DNA from: an uncultured Prevotella sp.
GTDB taxonomy: Bacteria; Bacteroidota; Bacteroidia; Bacteroidales; Bacteroidaceae
NCBI GenBank assembly: GCA_900769275.1
Contig: CAAGGA010000046.1
Coordinates: 1 to 30,598, forward strand
Direction of reading: 5' to 3'
Length of the DNA stretch: 30,598 bases
Positions within the stretch are counted from its first letter, which is position 1. Every line of letters begins with the position of its first letter. The notes beneath the pieces are model-generated. The model ran no database searches. It worked only from the letters and a program-made list of their open reading frames with translations, and had not been told where the DNA came from. Both the position numbers and the translations under genes were made by a program. Shown here one piece after another: positions 1-9,652 of the stretch.

Positions 1-83
1 AGTGATTTTATTTGCAGTTTATTGGAAGTTGTTTTCATTACATACCTTTAGTTTATGAATTTCGCAAACTCGCAACAAAACAA

Positions 84-2201
84 CTAATCCAGCAACTCTC
101 CCACCATCTTAGCTATATTCTCGCCACGGAGATTGGTTGCAATGATTGTGCCGTTTTGGTCAATAAGGTAGGTGGCCGGGATAGCCTTTACCCCATATCT
201 TTTTGCGCCTTCACATCCAAACCCTTTGAGGTCTGACATCTGTGGCCAGGAAATACCGTGCTTCTCTATAGCCTTTTTCCAATCGTACGCCTTAGAGTCC
301 AACGATACGCCAACGATATCAAAACCCTTGTCATGGTACTGCTCCAATGCTTTCTTCATGGCAGGAATCTCCGCACAGCACGGACCGCACCAGCTTGCCC
401 AGAAATCGAGCATGGTCAGTTTGTTCTTCTTCACATAGTCGGATAGTCTCACAGACTTTCCTTCCGGAGTCTTCATTTCAAAATCCACAAAGGGTTTGCC
501 TTTCGAGGTGTTGTGTACGGCTTCCCTCTGTTCTGCATACTCTGCTATACGCTTGTGACTGCGGTAATAGTCAGGGGCGAGAGTCAGCATTTCGTCCCAA
601 AGTTCAGGAGTAATTCTGTCAGCATAGGTTGCCATGAGGTACATACCTATAAGATTGCCGACATTCTCCTTAGCTGTGGAGTCGATGAGATTATCCATGG
701 CCTGTTGTGCTGCCATATAGTCTCTTGCAAGTAAAGACTGCTGTTCACGTTTCATACTATCCATCATGCGACGCAGGCAGACTTTTTTCTGGTCAATGGC
801 ATGATTTTTTTTGTAGAATGCGGAGTAGGTATCGTTCGTATGCGTGCCCTGTGCCCGTAGCAGGCTGTCTTCGGTTATTGAGACTTCTGTCTGACCAGGT
901 TCGAGGAACACCACGGTGCGTTTTCCTCCTCTGCCGTCCTCTCCCTTTTCCCGGCAGGTAAGATAGTAGAACGTAGTGTGGTCTGCCTTTCCTTTCAACT
1001 CAAATTTCCCTTTCCTGACAACTGCGGTAGCTACAGTAGAGCCGTCCTTGGCACTCGTCAGACTGATAGTGGATTTATCTTTGAAACCGTTGCCGATGAT
1101 AGTGTATGTATCGTCTAAAGCTTTTTCAATGGTAGTTGGTATGTCATTGTATCTGAAGCCTTTTGCTATGACAGTTCCTGTTTGGTCGATGAGATAGGTG
1201 TAGGGGAAAGAATTCAGTCCGTACTTCGTTACTATCTGCCCGCCAGATCCTGCGAAGTCGCATAGCTGCGGCCAATGGAGGTCAAAGTCGGCAATAGCCT
1301 TTCGCCATTTGTCCGCATCCGTGTCAATTGACACACCGACAATCTCAAGACCTTTGTCGTGATACTTCTTGTAGGTTTCCTTTAGGATGTCTATCTCGGG
1401 CTGCCGCTCCTCGCACACCCAGCCCACCCAGACATCAATCATCGTGAGCTTGTTGCGCTGTACATAGTCGGATAGTTTCGCTTTCCCTCCATCTACGGTA
1501 GTCATCTCAAAATCTGCGTAGTGTCTGCCAATATCTGTATTGCGGGCAGCATTGCGTATTCTTCTACTGCGCATTACAGAGGCATCGTCCTGATAGAAAG
1601 CCGGGGCTATGGCTGACAGTTCGTCCCATTGTGCTGAGCTCATCATGTCGGCATACAGCCCCATGATGTACAGTCCGAGACCGTTGGTAAGATTCTTCTT
1701 TGCAGTATCGTAGGTGAGTTGGTAGATTTCCCTTGATATTCTTGAAAATTCAGCCTGAAGAGAGTCACGTTCCTCTTGGCTCTTCTCTTTTGAATCCATC
1801 CCTATCATAGGCATCTTGCGGGCGAGATACAGGCTGTCAAGGCGATGGAAATACATGGTACAGGCATCGTTGACAGGAGTGCCCTTTACGAAAATTCTTC
1901 CATCTCTGATATTCACGTTGATGTCACCGGCTTCGAGAAGAATCACTCCTGCCATCTGCCTGCCATTCCCGTTCTCGATATAGTGTTTCAGGTAAAAGTA
2001 GGAAGTAGGAGCAGCCTTGCCTTCAAACTGGAAAATGCCACCTCTTATTGTGGCGCAGTCGATAGGACTTCCGTCTGCACTTTCGAGGAAGACCGCAGAA
2101 CCTTCAGGAAGATTGTCGGTAGTGCCGACAATCTTGAAAACCTGAGAGCTTGCCGTAAGGCTGACGGCAAGATAAATAATGATAAACAGTAATTTCTTCA
2201 T
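84..2201 (-). CDS. Exported tandem TlpA-like redoxin with two DUF4369-type halves
   Basis: The 705-residue product starts with a signal peptide (residues 1 to about 19). Two homologous halves follow. Each has a beta-rich DUF4369-like part (about 22-115 and 368-455), a helical linker and a TlpA/AhpC-type thioredoxin fold (about 228-365 and 571-705). The second half keeps the active site WCGPCC at 604-609 and the cis-proline at Pro675. The first half has WVCEER at 261-266, so the CXXC pair is lost although cis-Pro333 and the YHDKG..IVGVS block remain. Family members act as periplasmic thiol-disulfide reductases; here only the C-terminal half should be redox active. It is the last gene of the SusCD operon, 5 bp after the PKD-like lipoprotein gene. 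The substrate is unknown; helping a Cys-containing lipoprotein fold is a guess. Confidence 0.88.
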   Translation of the reverse strand: MKKLLFIIIYLAVSLTASSQVFKIVGTTDNLPEGSAVFLESADGSPIDCATIRGGIFQFEGKAAPTSYFYLKHYIENGNGRQMAGVILLEAGDINVNIRDGRIFVKGTPVNDACTMYFHRLDSLYLARKMPMIGMDSKEKSQEERDSLQAEFSRISREIYQLTYDTAKKNLTNGLGLYIMGLYADMMSSAQWDELSAIAPAFYQDDASVMRSRRIRNAARNTDIGRHYADFEMTTVDGGKAKLSDYVQRNKLTMIDVWVGWVCEERQPEIDILKETYKKYHDKGLEIVGVSIDTDADKWRKAIADFDLHWPQLCDFAGSGGQIVTKYGLNSFPYTYLIDQTGTVIAKGFRYNDIPTTIEKALDDTYTIIGNGFKDKSTISLTSAKDGSTVATAVVRKGKFELKGKADHTTFYYLTCREKGEDGRGGKRTVVFLEPGQTEVSITEDSLLRAQGTHTNDTYSAFYKKNHAIDQKKVCLRRMMDSMKREQQSLLARDYMAAQQAMDNLIDSTAKENVGNLIGMYLMATYADRITPELWDEMLTLAPDYYRSHKRIAEYAEQREAVHNTSKGKPFVDFEMKTPEGKSVRLSDYVKKNKLTMLDFWASWCGPCCAEIPAMKKALEQYHDKGFDIVGVSLDSKAYDWKKAIEKHGISWPQMSDLKGFGCEGAKRYGVKAIPATYLIDQNGTIIATNLRGENIAKMVGELLD

Positions 2202-2206
2202 GATTA

Positions 2207-3889
2207 TTACAATCCTTTAATGTTTACGTCATAGATACGTCCGAAGTTCCAGCCACTGACGTTGCCGGCGTCATATTTCACCATCTTCTCCGCGCAACCC
2301 GTCATTTTGTCGAGATGCAGTGCGTAAAGCGTAGCCTGTGACCCGTTATATGTGGCGACAAGCAATACAGGCATCGTGTTATGTGTAGTGATGCCAGGTG
2401 AGTAGAGCATCTTCATCATGGTGACCTCTCCGTTAAACTCGATTGACGTTCCGTCAGTCATGCTAAGGGATTCGGCATCGTAGAGCATACCGTTGTCCAC
2501 ATGGTAGTTATATACACCGGTAGGTGTAGCATAGTAGCACATATTGTGCGTAGAGCCAAACTCGAAAGCGAAGGCATTGTTTATGTCAGTCAGTCTGTCA
2601 AGGGAATATACAAACTGCGGCGCACCGGAATAGTCTGTGGCACTGCCCTCCAACTTCTGCGCATTAGGCATCATGTCAATCAGGAACAGCTTTCCTGCAA
2701 AGCTCGGATGTGACGCATCGCCACGCATTACGGCAATACATTCGCCATTGCCATCGCTACACATCTTTATAAGGTCTGCTTTCATGTCACCGGGGTTGAA
2801 CGGCACGTTATCCTCCTTGGTATCCATGAGGGCGGAAAACAGGTAGAAGCCAGAGGTGATGTAAGTGGAAATGCCGACAAATCCCTTTTTCTCTGTGCCG
2901 TTGACGCTGTTGGCATACATAAGACATTGGATGTTTCGCTTGTCAACATTTATTACCGTTGGTTCAAAGGTAAACGTATTTCTGTCACCAAACTTTGTTG
3001 TAGGTTTCACTTCTGGAAAGAGGTAAGGGTACGCACCACTGGGTGACATATAATATATCTCGTCACCATCGAATGCCAGCCATGCGCCTCCATCCATGAC
3101 GACGTAGCCTTTAGGAATGCTGGCATTGACTTTTTCATCCCCAGTCAAGTAGAACATTGCGTTCCAGTCACCGTAGTATGATAGATCGTCCTTGTTTAGC
3201 CATGACACCTCTTTATCTGTTGTGACAAAAATACGTGCACGCTTGCGTAACTCTTCTGTACTCAGGTATTTATATATACTTTGTACTATTGTCTTGCCCT
3301 TACCTTCAAGTTTCTTTCCTCCATTGTTCTCTGAATAGAATGAGGGTTGAGCGTTTGGAGCATCAGTAATGGAACTTGTGGCAGGCATGAACTCCTCGGC
3401 TTGCAGAATGCCGATATCACTCTGTCCATTGTTGCCATGCAGCACCATGAGACCGGTTACCCCTGTAATGGTTATGGTAAAATGATTCTCGGAATAGAAC
3501 TTTCGTCCTGTACTTTTCTGGACGGCAAGAAGTCGGCACTCATAGTTCTTGTTCAGTGAAGCGAGGTTCTCGCTGAGTTGGCACGTAAACCTAAGGTTTC
3601 GTACTTGCTGTTCATCTTCTACGAGTTGGGAGAATTGCTGGCTGCCGGACTCGGACAGTCTGTCACCTATCACCTCCCAGCGGAACGACAAATCATCGTC
3701 AGAAATCTCAGAATCCACTATCGGTTCTATCTCAATAGTTTGTCCGACTTCACCACTATAGGCAGTTTCCGGTATGACAATCTTCACGTCAGGAAGCTGT
3801 GTGTCGTAGTTGTTGCCGCCTTCGTCGTAGCAGCCTGCCATCATTAGGGCAAGCAAGCCCCAGACCAATGATAAATATATTTTCTTCAT
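2207..3889 (-). CDS. PKD-like family surface lipoprotein
   Basis: The 560-residue product has a lipoprotein signal peptide with lipobox MMAGC, cysteine at 20, followed by acidic and glycine residues (YDEGGNNYD) that fit surface export. An early Ig/PKD-like segment (about 35-145) includes a 'SFRWEV' strand. The rest is beta-rich with repeated aromatic glycine blocks, possibly a propeller-like fold. It resembles the PKD-like lipoproteins that sit downstream of SusD and DUF4843 genes in Bacteroidetes, in the place of a SusE/SusF-type surface glycan or ligand binding protein. It is 17 bp after the DUF4843 gene and 5 bp before the redoxin gene, so it is surely co-transcribed. The ligand cannot be told from sequence. 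Confidence 0.8.
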   Translation of the reverse strand: MKKIYLSLVWGLLALMMAGCYDEGGNNYDTQLPDVKIVIPETAYSGEVGQTIEIEPIVDSEISDDDLSFRWEVIGDRLSESGSQQFSQLVEDEQQVRNLRFTCQLSENLASLNKNYECRLLAVQKSTGRKFYSENHFTITITGVTGLMVLHGNNGQSDIGILQAEEFMPATSSITDAPNAQPSFYSENNGGKKLEGKGKTIVQSIYKYLSTEELRKRARIFVTTDKEVSWLNKDDLSYYGDWNAMFYLTGDEKVNASIPKGYVVMDGGAWLAFDGDEIYYMSPSGAYPYLFPEVKPTTKFGDRNTFTFEPTVINVDKRNIQCLMYANSVNGTEKKGFVGISTYITSGFYLFSALMDTKEDNVPFNPGDMKADLIKMCSDGNGECIAVMRGDASHPSFAGKLFLIDMMPNAQKLEGSATDYSGAPQFVYSLDRLTDINNAFAFEFGSTHNMCYYATPTGVYNYHVDNGMLYDAESLSMTDGTSIEFNGEVTMMKMLYSPGITTHNTMPVLLVATYNGSQATLYALHLDKMTGCAEKMVKYDAGNVSGWNFGRIYDVNIKGL

Positions 3890-3906
3890 AATGTTTTTAC
3901 CGTAAG

Positions 3907-4632
3907 TTAATAGCTGTTATTTCCGAAATATGGTTGCTTGCCGGGAGCGAAAGGATCATCGTCCGGATAGCGGATATCGTTCTTCTTTACGTACTCGTTC
4001 AATTTGTATAAGGTCATGGTCACAGCGTTGTTGTTCCACCAACCTCCGCCCATTGTCGGATCATCCATACCTCCTGTCACTATGATATATATTTCCATCT
4101 TCAGTTGTGTGAACTGTCCCATAATCCAATTGGTTGACCAATCGTTTGCATCCCACCATTTCGGTCTCGGCAGTCCGTTATAGAGACAGAGGTTTGTAGT
4201 CAGTTTTTCTGGGATACCGATGTTGAAGTCTGCAGACGGCAAGGCTTTGAAAGTGATGGTATCGTGTGTCTTGTACAAATGCGAAGAGTTCTCTACCTTG
4301 ACATACATGGTATCAGTGATATGTCCGGCTCTGAATACCACGGGGTTTTGTATCTCATACCGGGTACGGCTGTCCTGTGGTTCTCTTACGACCTCAACCT
4401 CAACGATTCTATCTCTGTCAGCCACAGTAGAGGCAACCGTTATCGGCACGGGCACCAAAAAGGATTCTCCCTCGCCTATTTCTGGATACATACGGAAAGA
4501 AAAGTCAACGTTCTCTTCTGTAAACCAGACGAACCCCTTGTTGTCCCATTTGTCTATGTCATCGGTAGAACAGGCTGCCAACCATGACAATCCGGTCATG
4601 AGGCAGAGCGTAATTATTAAAGTATTTTTCAT
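3907..4632 (-). CDS. DUF4843 family lipoprotein
   Basis: The 241-residue product has a lipoprotein signal peptide with lipobox LAAC, cysteine at 21, then STDDIDKWD. The body is beta-sandwich-like: an FVWFTEE strand, a VPVPITV strand, and a 'DTITFKAL' segment near the middle, matching the DUF4843 family that accompanies SusC/SusD pairs. The C-terminal third is Trp-rich (KWWDANDW, GGGWWNN), which suggests a ligand or partner surface. The ATG overlaps the stop of the SusD gene by 4 bp (ATGA), so translation is probably coupled. The function is undetermined beyond being an accessory outer-membrane lipoprotein of this uptake locus. Confidence 0.83.
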   Translation of the reverse strand: MKNTLIITLCLMTGLSWLAACSTDDIDKWDNKGFVWFTEENVDFSFRMYPEIGEGESFLVPVPITVASTVADRDRIVEVEVVREPQDSRTRYEIQNPVVFRAGHITDTMYVKVENSSHLYKTHDTITFKALPSADFNIGIPEKLTTNLCLYNGLPRPKWWDANDWSTNWIMGQFTQLKMEIYIIVTGGMDDPTMGGGWWNNNAVTMTLYKLNEYVKKNDIRYPDDDPFAPGKQPYFGNNSY

Positions 4633-6206
4633 TTTGATGTCTCTGTATTAATGATTATTTCATTTTTTCTGTCGCCATACATATCCTCATCCTCCGGTCG
4701 AGGCATGGTAAACAACGAAGGCTCTACAGTAACAGGTGCACCATTTGTAACGTTTGTAATAGTCTGATTGGTACGCTTGTAATAATAGAATGTCTGTCCC
4801 TCAGCAATAAACTCCTTACGGTATTCGCTTTCTATCTCTTTCTGAAGGTCATTGCGGGTACTGCATTCAAGAGGATATGCAGCCATACCACGGTTGCGTC
4901 TGACCTTTTCGAGATACTCAACGGCTGTTGGCAGATTGGGTTCGCATTCAGCAGCTATGTAATACATCTCCGAGATACGGATAAGAGGTAATCTATTTGC
5001 AGCCCATGTGCTGTATTTTGATGGATCGTCATCCTTATAATATTTGTTACAGACATCAATTACTGTACCAAATACAGAATAAGAAGAACGCAGGTATGCG
5101 TATCGCGGGTCACTACTCTGCGTAGCCGCATCGAAGCAGTCGGTGTTCATTGCGACAATGTTGCCTGTATTAGTTGCAAACGACTTCTCCTGCTGGCACA
5201 TATAACCATCCATACGGTCAGGCATGTCAATAATATTGAGAGCGAACACCTGCTCAGTAGAGAACACCCTGTCACGTGCCACAAGGGCAGAGGTGCTTGC
5301 CACGTTAGCCAACAGTTCCGGATTTGTCCAGACAAATGTTCCCTCCGATGCCTCTATCACTTCCTTGGCACAAGCCAGTGCATTTTGCTTGTCGCCCATC
5401 CAAAGATACACACGTGCCATGGTAGCCACTACAGCGTAATAGTTGAAATGGAAACGACGATTATGCCAGTCTGCAACACCGTATTTCAACCGCATTGATA
5501 CATTACCCGAAACCTCGTCACAAACATACGCTGACGGTAATGAGCCTGTGTACATAGGGTCGTGCTTCAATAGTTCCTTGGCATTCTGCAGGTCAATTAG
5601 AAGAAGCTGCACGAACTGTTCGACAGTAAGTAACGGATATACATTGGAAGTCAAAGAACTTACATAAGGTATGTATTTCTTCTCTGCAGAATAATCAGCA
5701 CTATTCGGTGCGTCACTGAACAGACGCAATAACTCGAAATGCAGGAAGCCACGTAAGCCGAGAGCCTCACCCTTGAACACCTCGTAGTCATTGCCCTCAA
5801 AGACTCCTTTTTTATCGTCAATACATTCAAGCATCGAGTTGACATTGGCTATTGTGTTGTACATCTTGTTCCAGATGTTATCTACAATCAGCCTTCTGTC
5901 TGAATCGCTGTAATAGGCACTTTCGGGGTGGAAACTGAATTTCTGATAATTATGGCTTGTTCCGGTGTAGATAGTCTTTGAACCGCCTCCCATCAGTTCA
6001 AGTGTGTGCCATGTCAATGTTTTGCCATAGAGGGAATTGTCGGTCATGTTGGAATATATGCCGCTCATGGCATCTGCAAATCCTGCCTCATTCCTGAAGA
6101 GGTCATCTCTGTCCATTTCCGTACTTGGCTCCACCGTCAGCCAGTCGTTGCAGGACATTAGTACGGCAGAACACATACATGCACATAAAAATTTATATAT
6201 CTTCAT
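4629..6206 (-). CDS. SusD/RagB family outer-membrane nutrient-binding lipoprotein
   Basis: The 525-residue product has a lipoprotein signal with lipobox VLMSC, cysteine at 19, followed by NDWLTVEPSTE, the typical SusD/RagB start. Further family signs are the 'FRNEAGFADAMSGIYSNM' helix, 'EALGLRGFLHFELLRLFSDAP', the TPR-like helical middle, and a C-terminal 'YYKRTNQ' block with the usual near-terminal LFTMPRPEDE. SusD proteins form the lid on the SusC barrel and capture the ligand. The gene follows SusC by 45 bp and overlaps the next gene by 4 bp. The identity of the ligand, whether glycan, peptide or other, cannot be deduced because no degradative enzyme is in the operon. Confidence 0.95.
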   Translation of the reverse strand: MKIYKFLCACMCSAVLMSCNDWLTVEPSTEMDRDDLFRNEAGFADAMSGIYSNMTDNSLYGKTLTWHTLELMGGGSKTIYTGTSHNYQKFSFHPESAYYSDSDRRLIVDNIWNKMYNTIANVNSMLECIDDKKGVFEGNDYEVFKGEALGLRGFLHFELLRLFSDAPNSADYSAEKKYIPYVSSLTSNVYPLLTVEQFVQLLLIDLQNAKELLKHDPMYTGSLPSAYVCDEVSGNVSMRLKYGVADWHNRRFHFNYYAVVATMARVYLWMGDKQNALACAKEVIEASEGTFVWTNPELLANVASTSALVARDRVFSTEQVFALNIIDMPDRMDGYMCQQEKSFATNTGNIVAMNTDCFDAATQSSDPRYAYLRSSYSVFGTVIDVCNKYYKDDDPSKYSTWAANRLPLIRISEMYYIAAECEPNLPTAVEYLEKVRRNRGMAAYPLECSTRNDLQKEIESEYRKEFIAEGQTFYYYKRTNQTITNVTNGAPVTVEPSLFTMPRPEDEDMYGDRKNEIIINTETSK

Positions 6207-6251
6207 ATTAATTTCCTTATTTATTAATATTTATCTGTCAAAATATTGTTG

Positions 6252-9200
6252 TTAGAAGGTTGCATTAACGGACAATGAGAATGTCCGGGCAAAAGGATAA
6301 CTGGTACCCCGCTCCACTTTGACGGAATTAAACCGTGCCAGCTCGTTGGCATAAAAATTTACCTTCAGACGTTCCAGTCCGGCTTTTTTTAGCCATTTTG
6401 CCTTAAAGAAATCGTAACCTACGTTGATTGAAGAGAAATACAACTCATTGTCTTTTTGAACGAAACGTGAGGTTGGACGCGTCATATTCGGCAACGTAGT
6501 AGGACTCTGACTCATCGCAATGTATTTGAAAGACGTATGGTCTCCGGGCATGATCCATGTATCATTTACGCGTTTGTCAAGGTTTCCGTAGCCAGTTATG
6601 TTCTCGACACGGTCAACGAGTGTGCTGTTGTATATTTCACCGCCACATTTATAGGAAGCTGTGACAGAGAAAGTGAAACCCTTGTATCCAGAACTTATCC
6701 CTATGGTGCCACGCCAGTTAGGGTTGCTGTCACCGATGACTACCTGGTCTGCGGTGTTCCATGTGTCCGTGACATCACCGTCTTTGGTCAGGAACAGCTC
6801 TTTGCCTGTCATTGGGTCTATTCCGAGAGAACGTACACCCCAGATGGCTGTCATTGAGGATCCTTCGTAGAAGCGTGTTGCAGGACGTGTGGTCTTCAGT
6901 CTGAACTCGTTGGCCTCGCCGACGCTTCCGAACGGATAGTTCGTATCTTCCATGCTGAGATTGTTGTCGGCATCATCGTTATTCTTCTTGAATATGTCGT
7001 ATATTTTCTTGATTTTGTTCTTGTTGTGCAGGGCTGTGAACGTGAATGTCACCCAACTGCGATCTTCGTTATTGCGGTAAGGCGTGATGCCGAGTGCCAC
7101 TTCTACGCCCTTGTTCTGTATCTCACCCATATTTTCCTTGAATGTCTGGAAACCTGTAGAGGCAGGAAGCGTGATATCACTGAGCATATTATCTGTATTC
7201 TGCACATAGTATTCAAAACGAGCGGTAAGGAAACTTCCAAGTGCCAAATCCATACCCCAGTTATTGTCGTACACTTTCTGCCATTTCAGTTCAGTGTTAG
7301 GCAGTCCGATGAGAGTTGTTCTCAAACGTCCATCATAGTAGAAATCACCATATTGGTATTTTGCACGAGCCTGATAAGGGTTAAAGTTCTGGGTACCCGT
7401 ATAACCTAATGAATAACGCAGTTTTAACTGCTTTACAACGGAGTTTTCCGGGAAGAACTTTTCCTTGTGCAGATTCCATCCAAGACCTGTTGACCAGAAA
7501 GCCCCCCAATGGTTGTCAGCACCATATACGGAAGAGCCTGTAAAACGCAGTGATGCGTCAAACAGATAACGGTCGGCATAAGAATAGTTGAGCGCACCGA
7601 TAAGACCAACTTCGCGCAACTTGGAATCTGAGCCGGCAGGACGGCTGTCATGGTAGTAGGAAGTGGCCATGGAGATGTCATCCATACCGTCATTTCCGAA
7701 GCCCTCAGCCATGACTGTTGTCAATCTGGAATTTGAAGACTGCAAGTTCCACGTGCCGTTGACAAAGAACGAATGTTCACCGAAAGTTTGATTCCAGTTC
7801 AGACCTGCCTGTGCATATATGTATTCGTTCTGTCCATTCTGTTTGGTGTAACGTCCCTTTCGTTCAGACATTCCATTGGCATCATATTCTATGAACATGG
7901 TATGACCTGACGGATAGAAAAGATCGCTGCCGTTCTCTGTCCGAGAATAAGAGAAGCGTGCGGTAAATCGGAAATTGTCAGAGATACGCCAGTCCATGTC
8001 GAAATTGTCGGTAAAGGTGGTATAACCCGAGGTGTCCTTGGTATTCAGACTTGCATTGTATAATGGGTTATAGACAGGATTCTCGAAAGTCCCTGAACGT
8101 CCTACATTCTGATAACCGAGAATCTGCTTCAAGTTGCCATTGCTGTCGTATGGTGCGAAATAAGGTTCAAGCGATACATATTCAGAGAAAGAACCGTACG
8201 GGGAGTTTTCTGACCAGTTTCGGGTAAAGTCCATCTGGTTGCGGAACACCATATTCTTATATGTATATGACAGCGTAGAGTTGATGTTCAGCGTGCTTCT
8301 GCCTGAACCTTTCATAACGCCTTGCGTGTCATTATAGGACAATCCCAGGATGTATCGTACCCGCGTGTCGCCTCCTTCGAGCGATAGGGAGTGTTTCTGT
8401 CCGATACCAGTGTGGAGAGGTTGTGACAGCCAGTAAGTATCGACACCCGATGCGATGGCATCATATACGCTCTTGTAGAGGTCATCGTATGCTTGCAGTC
8501 CATCGTACTTGTGATGAACTTTCTCCCAGTCGAACTTCTCCTGTGCATTCATAAGGTTATAGCCAGTGAGGTCAGGAGCCTCGATGTTGAGGTTGCCGTT
8601 GTATGTCACGCGCATCTCTCCGCTTTTGGGACGCACAGTCTTTATTACGACTACTCCGTTGCCCGCCTTTGAACCGTAGATTGCCTTGGCTGCCGCATCT
8701 TTCAGCAACGTTACGCTCTGTACGCGGTTCATGTCAAGATCCCACACCTTTTCAAGCGTCGTCTCAAAACCATCGAGAATGAAGAGAGGCTGGTTTGCAT
8801 TGCCCTCATAGTCTCCCTGAAGGTTCAACGATGTCTCGCCACGCATCTGTATTTCCGGCATGGCGTTGGGATTGGAACCCATGTCAAGACTTTCCATTAT
8901 CTGAAACGAGGGATCAAGGTTCTTGAGACTCTTTAGGATGTTCTGGTTGCCCACCATGGTCAGTTCCTCTTTGGTAAAAGTGGTGGAGGCACCGGTAAAG
9001 CTCTCCTTACGACGCTCGAACATACCATTTACCACGACCTCGCCAAGCTGTACATCAGACTTCATCATGACATTCTGCACCACCTCTTTCGTTCCCGCAG
9101 GGATTACAGCATAATGTGTATCCATTCCTACATATGTAAACTTAAGAGTGGTTTTCTCCACAGGTATCTCAATGGAATACATTCCGTCCATATCCGTCAC

Positions 9201-9635
9201 GGTGCATACGCGGCTTTCACCGATACATACAGGAACACCCATTAGGGGCTGATTGTCTCCATCCGTAACACATCCTCTTATTTTCCTTGTTTTCCCACTG
9301 TGAGCCTGTTGCACGACGTTTACCACATTCCCTTTCCTTTCGTATGTACATCCGATGATATTAGTCACCTCTGCCACGGCTTCCATGACAGGTTTGCTGA
9401 CGATGTTCAGGGTCAGCTTAGGCCATGTCCTGGAGAATTCGCTGCTGTAGAAAAAATTCAGTCCCGACTGTTTACGAATGCTCTTGAACACTTCTTCGGC
9501 AGGAGTGTTCTTTACCTTGAGAGTCACTTTCTTGTCTGGCGCAGACTGCGCATAGGCTTCAGACTGCGGCATTGCCAGCCCTATTGCCAATACAAGCAAC
9601 AGAAGCAATCTTTGGTAGTGTCCTTTTTGTTTCAT
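6252..9635 (-). CDS. SusC/RagA TonB-dependent transporter with N-terminal STN signalling domain
   Basis: The 1127-residue product is a full-length SusC-type transporter. Visible parts are a signal peptide (1-30), an STN/secretin-type domain (about 38-108, 'NTPAEEVFKSIRKQSGLNF'), a carboxypeptidase-regulatory-like domain (117-195, start IRGCVTDGDNQPLMGVPV), a TonB-box region near 196-205 (LGEVVVNG), a plug (about 208-335) with LKDAAAKAIYGSKAGNG, and a large beta barrel ending in phenylalanine. It imports a SusD-captured ligand across the outer membrane using TonB energy. The STN domain is the part that, in transducer-type receptors, contacts the FecR C-terminus and signals ligand occupancy. 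A FecR gene lies 17 bp upstream and an ECF sigma gene nearby, so trans-envelope regulation is expected. Confidence 0.96.
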   Translation of the reverse strand: MKQKGHYQRLLLLLVLAIGLAMPQSEAYAQSAPDKKVTLKVKNTPAEEVFKSIRKQSGLNFFYSSEFSRTWPKLTLNIVSKPVMEAVAEVTNIIGCTYERKGNVVNVVQQAHSGKTRKIRGCVTDGDNQPLMGVPVCIGESRVCTVTDMDGMYSIEIPVEKTTLKFTYVGMDTHYAVIPAGTKEVVQNVMMKSDVQLGEVVVNGMFERRKESFTGASTTFTKEELTMVGNQNILKSLKNLDPSFQIMESLDMGSNPNAMPEIQMRGETSLNLQGDYEGNANQPLFILDGFETTLEKVWDLDMNRVQSVTLLKDAAAKAIYGSKAGNGVVVIKTVRPKSGEMRVTYNGNLNIEAPDLTGYNLMNAQEKFDWEKVHHKYDGLQAYDDLYKSVYDAIASGVDTYWLSQPLHTGIGQKHSLSLEGGDTRVRYILGLSYNDTQGVMKGSGRSTLNINSTLSYTYKNMVFRNQMDFTRNWSENSPYGSFSEYVSLEPYFAPYDSNGNLKQILGYQNVGRSGTFENPVYNPLYNASLNTKDTSGYTTFTDNFDMDWRISDNFRFTARFSYSRTENGSDLFYPSGHTMFIEYDANGMSERKGRYTKQNGQNEYIYAQAGLNWNQTFGEHSFFVNGTWNLQSSNSRLTTVMAEGFGNDGMDDISMATSYYHDSRPAGSDSKLREVGLIGALNYSYADRYLFDASLRFTGSSVYGADNHWGAFWSTGLGWNLHKEKFFPENSVVKQLKLRYSLGYTGTQNFNPYQARAKYQYGDFYYDGRLRTTLIGLPNTELKWQKVYDNNWGMDLALGSFLTARFEYYVQNTDNMLSDITLPASTGFQTFKENMGEIQNKGVEVALGITPYRNNEDRSWVTFTFTALHNKNKIKKIYDIFKKNNDDADNNLSMEDTNYPFGSVGEANEFRLKTTRPATRFYEGSSMTAIWGVRSLGIDPMTGKELFLTKDGDVTDTWNTADQVVIGDSNPNWRGTIGISSGYKGFTFSVTASYKCGGEIYNSTLVDRVENITGYGNLDKRVNDTWIMPGDHTSFKYIAMSQSPTTLPNMTRPTSRFVQKDNELYFSSINVGYDFFKAKWLKKAGLERLKVNFYANELARFNSVKVERGTSYPFARTFSLSVNATF

Positions 9636-9652
9636 AAAAGTATGTTAATCAG

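Noticed and set aside
1..83. Possible edge of another repeat element (CAACAAAACAAC near 72-83)
   Set aside because: Only about 12 bp resemble family A, with no paired arm or centre in view; the window start cuts off the context.
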